DNA of 20,399 nucleotides, from the NCBI GenBank assembly GCA_937967375.1, contig CALCJF010000096.1, positions 1 to 20,399 on the forward strand. The letters are read 5' to 3'. This DNA is from an uncultured Leucobacter sp. Its GTDB lineage: Bacteria; Actinomycetota; Actinomycetes; Actinomycetales; Microbacteriaceae. Each line of letters opens with the position of its first letter. Position 1 is the first letter of the stretch. Positions 15,221-20,399 of the stretch are shown one piece after another. Made by a program: the position numbers and the translations under genes. The notes under the pieces are model-generated. The model was not told where the DNA came from and searched no databases. It was given only the letters and a program-made list of their open reading frames with translations.

Positions 15221-15777
15221 CGGAGGCCTTCCTGACTTGCGTTCGGGTCTTGGTTCACGGCGCCATGCGCCATCGACAGTTTGAATTCTGCGGGCGTGAT
15301 CGCCTCGAGCGCCTCGGTAAAGCGCTGCTGCTCGGCTTTGCTTTCGAAGCGGAAGCTCGACTCAAGGTCTCGCTCGTCGGAGGTACTCGCCCAGCGCAGC
15401 AGCGCGAGGCCGTCGTGCTCGACGGCCTTGCCAACCCGCCTGCCTGCTGAGTCGCTGCCCCGCAGCTGCGAGGCTGCGAGGTGCGTGGGATCCTCGCCAG
15501 CGATCGCGATCGTGACCCCGTCGCGACGCACCGCGATCTCGGCCTGACCGCGGTAGCGCAGCCCTGGCGCGGCGACACGCGTGAGTGGCTCGCCCACTGG
15601 CGTGGTCGACACGTAGAGGACTCGCGAGAACTCGGCGATCAACTCGCCAACCGGTGCGATAGCCGCCGCGAGCACACCTGCATCGCGCCGAGCGCGTGCG
15701 CGCCAGCCGAGCCACATCGCGAGAAACGCGATGATGACCACCGCTGCGACGATCACAGCGAAGAGCGTGCGGCTCAT
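15217..15777 (-). CDS. membrane-anchored PH-like protein of the pyr operon
   Basis: A 186-residue protein with one N-terminal hydrophobic span (about residues 3-25, TLFAVIVAAVVIIAFLAMWL) and a basic flank (RARARRD), so the rest should lie in the cytoplasm. The remainder (about 40-170) looks like a small PH-like beta domain, ending in an amphipathic stretch FESKAEQQRFTEALEAI. It corresponds by position to Rv1382 of M. tuberculosis, between pyrC and carA. It overlaps pyrC and carA by 4 bp each (ATGA at both ends) and has AGGAGG 7 nt upstream, so it is produced with the enzymes. No catalytic motif is visible. Membrane tethering or scaffolding of the pathway is a guess. Confidence 0.85.
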   Translation of the reverse strand: MSRTLFAVIVAAVVIIAFLAMWLGWRARARRDAGVLAAAIAPVGELIAEFSRVLYVSTTPVGEPLTRVAAPGLRYRGQAEIAVRRDGVTIAIAGEDPTHLAASQLRGSDSAGRRVGKAVEHDGLALLRWASTSDERDLESSFRFESKAEQQRFTEALEAITPAEFKLSMAHGAVNQDPNASQEGLR

Positions 15778-17150
15778 CGAGTCGCCTCCTGTGCCGCCGC
15801 GGCGACCTCGGGGGCGCCCACGAGCTCGCCATCGTCGAGCGTGAGGTAGCCGCGGCGCACCGTGTAGGCCACGCGGCCAGGCAGCTCCATGTCGAGGAAG
15901 GGCGAGTTGTGGCTCATACCCTTGAGATCGGCGACGCTGAACACGCTCGACGCGGTCGGATCTACGAGCACGAGGTCGGCCACCTGGTCTACCTCGAGCG
16001 AAGCCGGATGCCCCTCAAGGCGGCCGATCTCTGCAGGCTTCTGCGAGAGCAAGCGCTCAAGCTCGGCCCAGCTGGCGTGGCCCTCGTTCACGAGCGCAAG
16101 CAGCGCGATGGGCAGTGCCGACTCGAGCCCGACCATTCCGAACGCGGCAGCGCCCCACTCGCATTCCTTCGACTCCGCCGGATGGGGAGCGTGGTCGGTC
16201 GCGATGATGTCGATCACGCCGTCAGCCACCGCAGCGCGCAGGGCCCGCACGTCCTCGTCTCGGCGAAGCGGCGGGTTGACCTTGTAGCGCGGGTCGTAGC
16301 TGCGGGCCTTCTCGTCGGTAAGGATGAGGTGGTGCGGGGTGACCTCGGCGGTCACCTGCACGCCGCGGGCCTTCGCCCAACGCACGACCTCGACCGAGCC
16401 CGCCGTCGAGAGGTGGCAGATGTGCAGGCGCGCACCGATGTGCTCGGCGAGCAGCACGTCGCGAGCGATGATCGACTCCTCGGCGACCGCAGGCCAGCCC
16501 TTGAGCCCCAGCTCGCTCGAAAGCGCACCCTCGTTCATCTGCGCGCCCTCGGTGAGGCGGGGGTCTTGCGCGTGCTGCGCGACCACCCCGTCGAAAGTCT
16601 TCACGTATTCGAGCGCCCGACGCATCAGCAGCGAGTCGTGCACGCACTTGCCGTCGTCGCTGAACACGCGCACCGCAGCGCGCGACTGTGCCATGGCGCC
16701 GATCTCACTGAGGCGCTCCCCCGCAAGATCTTCGGTGACTGCGCCGATCGGGCGCACCGTGGCGTAGCCCGCGGCGTCGCCGAGCGACTTCACCTGCTCA
16801 ACCACACCAGCGGTGTCTTGCACCGGCATGGTGTTCGCCATCGCGAAGACCGTGGTGAAACCTCCCGCGGCCGCGGCGCGCGTACCGGTGAGCACGGTCT
16901 CGCTCTGCTCAAAGCCGGGCTCACGCAGGTGCGTGTGCAGATCAACGAGGCCGGTCATCGCAACGAGGCCCGTCGCATCGATCACGCGCTCGCTCGCAGC
17001 AGCCACGAGGGTTCCTGCAGCGGCGCGCTCGACGATACGGCCACCAGAGATGCGAAGGTCAACCGCCGGCGCAGCAGCAAGGTCGGCACCGCGCTCGGTG
17101 AGGTCTGCCGCTACTGTCGCACCGGTAATCAGGATGTCGGGGTTAGTCAT
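15774..17150 (-). CDS. pyrC: dihydroorotase, class I
   Basis: A 458-residue zinc amidohydrolase that closes carbamoyl-aspartate to dihydroorotate. The metal-binding HxH is in VDLHTHLREPG (His72, His74); TPHHL and IATDHAPH carry further ligand and catalytic residues; the substrate loop MANTMPVQDT is present. Length and motifs are class I, as in Gram-positive bacteria, and unlike the shorter E. coli PyrC. The ATG overlaps the end of pyrB by 8 bp and is preceded by GGAG at 5 nt. In some bacteria class I dihydroorotase forms a complex with aspartate transcarbamoylase, which fits the adjacent pyrB. Confidence 0.96.
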   Translation of the reverse strand: MTNPDILITGATVAADLTERGADLAAAPAVDLRISGGRIVERAAAGTLVAAASERVIDATGLVAMTGLVDLHTHLREPGFEQSETVLTGTRAAAAGGFTTVFAMANTMPVQDTAGVVEQVKSLGDAAGYATVRPIGAVTEDLAGERLSEIGAMAQSRAAVRVFSDDGKCVHDSLLMRRALEYVKTFDGVVAQHAQDPRLTEGAQMNEGALSSELGLKGWPAVAEESIIARDVLLAEHIGARLHICHLSTAGSVEVVRWAKARGVQVTAEVTPHHLILTDEKARSYDPRYKVNPPLRRDEDVRALRAAVADGVIDIIATDHAPHPAESKECEWGAAAFGMVGLESALPIALLALVNEGHASWAELERLLSQKPAEIGRLEGHPASLEVDQVADLVLVDPTASSVFSVADLKGMSHNSPFLDMELPGRVAYTVRRGYLTLDDGELVGAPEVAAAAQEATR

Positions 17151-18099
17151 TGCTGCTCCGTTCGCCGGAAAGAAGAAGGTACAGGGCTGCCATGCGCACC
17201 GAGACGCCGTTTGCGACTTGCTCGAGCACCGTCGAGCGATGGCTGTCGGCCGCCGCAGAAGAGATCTCGAGGCCGCGGTTCATGGGGCCGGGGTGCATCA
17301 CCAGCGTGCGCTCGGGCAACGCACCAAGCCGGGCGTCGCCGAGGCCCCAGTTGCGCGCGTATTCGCGCTCGTTCGGAAAGTAGGCTGCGTGCATGCGCTC
17401 GCTCTGAATGCGAAGCATCATGACCACGTCGGGCTGATCCTTTTCGATCGCCTCATCGAAGTCGTGTCGCACCGTGACCGGCCACTCGCGAGCACCGTAT
17501 GGCTGCAACGTCTCGGGCGCGACGAACGTGACGTTCGCACCGAGGGCAGTGAGCAGCCAGAGGTTGCTGCGCGCGACGCGCGAGTGCGCCAGGTCGCCGA
17601 CGATCACAACCGAGATACCGTCAAGGTCGCGGCCCCGGCTCGAGTCGCCGAACAGCCTGCGGCGCATCGTGAAGGCGTCGAGCAGGGCTTGGGTGGGGTG
17701 CTCGTGAGTGCCGTCACCCGCGTTCAGCACGCCGGCGTCGATCCAGCCGCTACGCGCGAGGCGCTCGGGAGCGCCGCTCGCAGGGTGCCGGATCACGACG
17801 CCGTCGGCGCCGATCGCCTGCAGCGTCTGGGCGGTGTCTTTGAGCGACTCGCCCTTCGAAACCGAAGAGCCCTTCGCGCTGAAGTTGATCACGTCGGCGC
17901 TGAGACGCTTGGCCGCGGCCTCAAAGCTGATGCGGGTGCGTGTGCTGTCTTCGTAGAAGAGGTTGACGACCGTCTTGCCCCGCAGCGTCGGGAGTTTCTT
18001 CACCTCGCGCTGCTGGGTGGCGGCCATGTCTTCAGCAGTGTCGAGGATCAACATCGCGTCGTCTTTCGCGAGCGTGCGCGTGTCGAGCAAATGCCTCAT
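17143..18099 (-). CDS. pyrB: aspartate carbamoyltransferase catalytic chain
   Basis: A 318-residue enzyme that joins carbamoyl phosphate and aspartate. The carbamoyl-phosphate site is FYEDSTRTRISFE (48-60, STRTR 52-56), the SxxK loop is SVSKGESLKDT, and the aspartate-side motif HEHPTQALLDAF is intact. No pyrI regulatory-chain gene is in the window, as expected for this phylum. The ATG overlaps the pyrR stop by 4 bp (ATGA at 18096-18099) and has GGAGG 7 nt upstream, so PyrR control of the first gene would spread downstream by translational coupling. Confidence 0.97.
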   Translation of the reverse strand: MRHLLDTRTLAKDDAMLILDTAEDMAATQQREVKKLPTLRGKTVVNLFYEDSTRTRISFEAAAKRLSADVINFSAKGSSVSKGESLKDTAQTLQAIGADGVVIRHPASGAPERLARSGWIDAGVLNAGDGTHEHPTQALLDAFTMRRRLFGDSSRGRDLDGISVVIVGDLAHSRVARSNLWLLTALGANVTFVAPETLQPYGAREWPVTVRHDFDEAIEKDQPDVVMMLRIQSERMHAAYFPNEREYARNWGLGDARLGALPERTLVMHPGPMNRGLEISSAAADSHRSTVLEQVANGVSVRMAALYLLLSGERSSND

Positions 18100-18644
18100 G
18101 CGTCTGCCTCCGAGCTGCCGTTGATGGTGACCTCGTCGATGCCGTCGTGCTCGATGAGGCGCACCGAGATGCGCTCGTGCTTTGCGCTCGGCAGATTCTT
18201 GCCGATGTAGTCGGCGCGGATCGGAAGCTCGCGGTGGCCCCGGTCGATGAGTGCGGCGAGGCGCACTGCCTTTGGGCGGCCATGGTCGTTCAGCGCGTCG
18301 AGGGCCGCGCGCACCGTGCGACCTGAGAACAGCACGTCATCGACGAGCACGACGGTGGCGCCGTCAATGCCAGTTGCTGGCATGTCGGTCGGCTGAGGCG
18401 CACGCGTCGGATGATGGGCCAGATCGTCACGATACATCGTGACATCGAGCTGGCCAGTCGCGACTGCGGTGCCTTCGATTCGTTCGATCGCTTCTGCGAT
18501 GCGCTTGGCGAGCACTACGCCGCGGGTCGGAATACCCACGAGAACCAAGTTGTCAGCGCCTTTGTTTGCTTCGATGATCTCGTGCGAAATGCGGGTGAGC
18601 GCGCGTGAAATTTCGGCGCCTTCGAGCACTGTTCTCGCTGTCAT
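18096..18644 (-). CDS. pyrR: PyrR, bifunctional pyr operon RNA-binding regulator / uracil phosphoribosyltransferase
   Basis: A 182-residue protein of the type I phosphoribosyltransferase fold. The PRPP loop is VVLVDDVLFSGRT (98-110). The PyrR-specific segment LIDRGHRELPIRADYIGKN (132-150) is intact. PyrR binds a stem-loop in pyr mRNA when UMP/UTP is high, and PRPP opposes this; many PyrR proteins also make UMP from uracil. The ATG at 18644 has AAGGGAG 7 nt upstream, and a matching RNA target lies just before that site, so the gene should repress its own operon. It is first in the cluster and overlaps pyrB by 4 bp. Confidence 0.96.
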   Translation of the reverse strand: MTARTVLEGAEISRALTRISHEIIEANKGADNLVLVGIPTRGVVLAKRIAEAIERIEGTAVATGQLDVTMYRDDLAHHPTRAPQPTDMPATGIDGATVVLVDDVLFSGRTVRAALDALNDHGRPKAVRLAALIDRGHRELPIRADYIGKNLPSAKHERISVRLIEHDGIDEVTINGSSEADA

Positions 18645-18660
18645 ATCACCGCTCCCTTCT

Positions 18661-18676
18661 GCGCCTCACTGGACGC
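18661..18676 (-). promoter_or_regulatory. PyrR RNA-binding loop next to the pyrR ribosome site
   Basis: The minus-strand RNA reads GCG-UCCAGUGAGG-CGC. The core UCCAGUGAGG fits the PyrR binding-loop consensus UCCNGNGAGG exactly and is closed by a GCG/CGC stem. The Shine-Dalgarno AAGGGAG (18658-18652) begins 2 nt after the stem. No intrinsic terminator follows. This fits translational repression as described for Mycobacterium smegmatis, rather than the attenuation used by Bacillus. Confidence 0.82.
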
Positions 18677-18702
18677 TGTTAAAGAAAAGCCGTATCTGTT
18701 CA

Positions 18703-18708
18703 ATCCTA
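18703..18708 (-). promoter_or_regulatory. -10 element of the pyr operon
   Basis: TAGGAT on the minus strand fits the SigA -10 pattern. A start about 7 nt downstream (near 18697) would give a leader of about 50 nt holding the complete PyrR loop. The -35 region (about 18726-18731) is AAGACG, far from consensus. Confidence 0.5.
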
Positions 18709-18752
18709 GCGCATGGATTCGGCGCCGTCTTCGCACTGTTGTGACGCAGGCA

Positions 18753-18774
18753 CTCGGCGCGCGTGAAGGCCGAG
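18753..18774. repeat. 6-bp inverted repeat between the pyr and valS promoters
   Basis: CTCGGC (18753-18758) and GCCGAG (18769-18774) are perfect inverted arms around 10 bp. The repeat lies between the divergent -10 candidates, and its right arm reaches the expected valS -35 area. It could be an operator for either side or a chance dyad. Confidence 0.25.
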
Positions 18775-18790
18775 AGATGCCGAAGACCGA

Positions 18791-18796
18791 TAAACT
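18791..18796 (+). promoter_or_regulatory. candidate -10 element of valS
   Basis: TAAACT fits TAnnnT and would start transcription near 18803, leaving a leader of about 95 nt before the valS ATG. No good -35 is seen at 16-18 bp. Confidence 0.35.
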
Positions 18797-18854
18797 AATT
18801 GGGTTCACCATCAGGCACCAAGGCCGGGCTGCATTCTGAATGAGCTAGCAGTCT

Positions 18855-18870
18855 CGCCGATCACTCGGTG
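18855..18870 (+). ncRNA. leader hairpin upstream of valS
   Basis: In the presumed valS mRNA, CGCCGA and UCGGUG pair over 6 positions (one G-U) around a UCAC loop. The hairpin ends 17 nt before the Shine-Dalgarno (GGAGG, about 18889-18892). An upstream GGCACC (18814-18819) could instead pair with GGUGCC (18867-18872), so two alternative folds are possible. A regulatory role is unproven. Confidence 0.3.
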
Positions 18871-18898
18871 CCGCCCATATTGACCCCGGAGGCCAGGC

Positions 18899-20399
18899 AT
18901 GAGCGCGATCCCAGACAAACCCCAACTCGAAGGCCTCGAAGAGAAGTGGGGTACCGTATGGGAACAGCAGGGAACCTACCGCTTTGATCGCGAAGGTGCC
19001 GATCGCGATTGCGTCTACAGCATCGACACGCCTCCCCCGACCGCCTCGGGATCGCTGCACGTCGGACACGTCTTCAGCTACACCCACACCGATACCGTCG
19101 CGCGCTTTCAGCGCATGCGCGGCAAGCGCGTTTTCTACCCGATGGGCTGGGACGACAACGGTCTGCCGACCGAGCGCCGCGTGCAGAACTACTACGGCGT
19201 GCGCTGCGACCCCTCGCTCCCCTATGTCGAGGGCTTCGTGCCCCCGCACGAGGGCGGCGACGGCAAGAGCATCAAGGCAGCTGACCAGCAGCCCATCTCG
19301 CGTCGCAACTTCATCGAGCTGTGCGAGCGCCTGACCGTCGAAGACGAGAAGCAGTTTGAAGACCTCTGGCGCACACTCGGCCTCTCGGTCGACTGGGCGC
19401 AGAGCTACCGCACCATCGGCGCTGAGTCGCTGCGTGCCTCGCAGCTCGCGTTCATTCGCAACGTCGAGCGTGGCGAGGCTTATCAGGCGCAGGCGCCCAC
19501 CCTGTGGGACGTCACCTTCCGCACCGCTGTCGCTCAGGCAGAGCTCGAAGATCGCGAGCAGCCGAGCGCCTACCACGCCCTCGCCTTTCACCGCACTGAC
19601 GGCCAGGGCGACATCGTCATCGACACGACGCGCCCTGAGCTGCTCGCGGCGTGCGTTGCGCTCGTCGCCCACCCCGACGACGAGCGCTACCAGCCTCTCT
19701 TCGGCACCACCGTGCGCACCCCGGTCTTCGGCGTCGAGGTGCCCGTGCTCGCGCACCACCTCGCGCAGCAAGACAAGGGCACCGGCATCGCGATGATCTG
19801 CACCTTCGGCGACGTCACCGACGTCGTCTGGTGGCGTGAGCTCGATCTGCCCAACCGCGCTATTCTCGGCTTCGACGGCCGCGTCATCAGCGAGGCACCC
19901 GAGGCCATCACCAGCGAAGCAGGCCTCGAGGCATTTGCGCAGATCGCGGGCAAGACCGTCTTCAGCGCGAAACAGACCATGGTCGAGCTGCTGCAGGCCT
20001 CTGGCGAGCTGCAGGGCGAGATTCGCAAAATCAACCACCCCGTTAAGTTCTTCGAGAAGGGCGACAAGCCGCTCGAGATCGTGTCGACCCGCCAGTGGTA
20101 CATCAAGAACGGCGCCCGCGACGAGCAGTTGCGAGAGCGGCTGCTCGCGCACGGCAAAGAACTCGAGTGGCACCCCGACTTCATGCGCGTTCGATATGAA
20201 AACTGGGTTGAGGGGCTCTCGGGCGATTGGCTCATCTCGCGCCAGCGCTTCTTCGGCGTGCCGATCCCGGTCTGGTACCCGCTCGACGCCGATGGCAACC
20301 CGGTCTTCGACCAGCCTCTGCTCCCCGAAGCCTCGCAGCTTCCCGTTGACCCCTCTAGTGATGTGCCAGCTGGCTTCACCGAGGAGCAGCGCGGCATGG
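18899..20399 (+). CDS. valS: valyl-tRNA synthetase, 5' part only
   Basis: A class I aminoacyl-tRNA synthetase that charges tRNA-Val; 500 residues are visible and the 3' end lies outside the window. The ATG at 18899 has GGAGG about 6 nt upstream. The N-terminus (PQLEGLEEKWGTVWEQQGTY) is followed by the nucleotide-binding HIGH-like motif SGSLHVGHVFSY (His54-His57) and GWDDNGLPTERRVQ. The CP1 editing domain, which removes mischarged threonine, shows TTRPELL and KGTGIAMICTFGD. The second half of the active site begins with ISRQRFFGVPIPVWY; KMSKS should lie further downstream. The insertion after GLPTERRV and the general pattern resemble the archaeal/rickettsial/actinobacterial ValS type rather than the E. 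coli type (recalled, not computed). It is divergent from pyrR. Confidence 0.97.
   Translation, partial: MSAIPDKPQLEGLEEKWGTVWEQQGTYRFDREGADRDCVYSIDTPPPTASGSLHVGHVFSYTHTDTVARFQRMRGKRVFYPMGWDDNGLPTERRVQNYYGVRCDPSLPYVEGFVPPHEGGDGKSIKAADQQPISRRNFIELCERLTVEDEKQFEDLWRTLGLSVDWAQSYRTIGAESLRASQLAFIRNVERGEAYQAQAPTLWDVTFRTAVAQAELEDREQPSAYHALAFHRTDGQGDIVIDTTRPELLAACVALVAHPDDERYQPLFGTTVRTPVFGVEVPVLAHHLAQQDKGTGIAMICTFGDVTDVVWWRELDLPNRAILGFDGRVISEAPEAITSEAGLEAFAQIAGKTVFSAKQTMVELLQASGELQGEIRKINHPVKFFEKGDKPLEIVSTRQWYIKNGARDEQLRERLLAHGKELEWHPDFMRVRYENWVEGLSGDWLISRQRFFGVPIPVWYPLDADGNPVFDQPLLPEASQLPVDPSSDVPAGFTEEQRGM

Noticed and set aside
15909..17423. Long open frame of about 500 codons on the plus strand opposite pyrC/pyrB
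   Set aside because: It is antisense to two clear enzymes, has Arg/His-rich composition typical of shadow frames in GC-rich DNA, and has no ribosome site or recognisable domain.
16813..18210. Plus-strand frame of about 465 codons opposite pyrB, pyrC and pyrR
   Set aside because: Crosses several real gene boundaries on the other strand and shows only shadow composition.
18861..18876. T-box riboswitch before valS
   Set aside because: CGGTGCCGCC resembles the T-box core only partly; the UGGN bulge that pairs with the tRNA end is lost, and no stem I with a Val specifier codon could be placed in about 95 nt.
18845..20173. Minus-strand open frame of about 442 codons opposite valS
   Set aside because: valS is unambiguous in this interval, and the antisense frame would also run into the divergent promoter region.
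1..20399. CRISPR array, insertion sequence, prophage, defence or biosynthetic island
   Set aside because: No spaced direct repeats, transposase, integrase, phage or nuclease genes were seen; composition and gene order look like ordinary core chromosome.

Overview
The window is GC-rich, gene-dense chromosomal DNA from an actinobacterium. The order pyrR-pyrB-pyrC-(membrane PH-like protein)-carA-carB-pyrF-gmk is the actinobacterial pyr cluster. It matches the Mycobacterium tuberculosis run Rv1379-Rv1389, allowing for insertions there. A mycobacterial-type integration host factor (mIHF) domain fused to the N-terminus of guanylate kinase, a DUF3145 gene beside fabF, and the ValS type all point to Microbacteriaceae, perhaps a Leucobacter-like genus. 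The family-level guess is inference; the phylum is well supported.

Layout. (1) 1-995: the 3' part of fabF (+), convergent with a DUF3145 gene (-). (2) 1660-3292: a class I glutamine amidotransferase-like protein and a GNAT acetyltransferase, probably one transcript; the GNAT gene ends inside the antisense strand of a CAT-anticodon tRNA. (3) 3274-4354 (-): the tRNA and a DMT/NIPA-like membrane transporter. (4) 4413-8838: a NarL-type response regulator and a HisKA_3 sensor kinase (-), divergent from an FtsX/MacB-type ABC permease and its ATPase (+). Their shared promoter region holds a 70-bp concentric dyad. (5) 8835-18644 (-): the pyrimidine cluster, read from pyrR down to the mIHF-Gmk fusion, with 4-8 bp overlaps or 2-3 bp gaps between all genes except the last. 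(6) 18645-18898: a divergent regulatory region with a clear PyrR RNA-binding loop directly upstream of the pyrR Shine-Dalgarno. (7) 18899-end: the 5' part of valS (+).

How it works together. CarAB makes carbamoyl phosphate for pyrimidines and arginine. PyrB, PyrC and PyrF carry out three of the later steps to UMP; pyrD and pyrE are not in the window. PyrR should sense UMP/UTP against PRPP and block translation of the leader. Gmk supplies GDP at the end of the same cluster. The kinase/regulator pair very likely controls the adjacent ABC exporter.

No gene-free stretch exceeds 300 bases; the longest is the pyrR-valS gap of 254 bp. I see no CRISPR array, insertion sequence, prophage or rRNA. This is mainly a core-genome window. 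The most notable items are the concentric dyad between the two-component and ABC genes, the mIHF-Gmk fusion, the PyrR binding loop, the shared Met/Gly/Pro-rich loops of kinase and permease, and several leaderless-looking starts.
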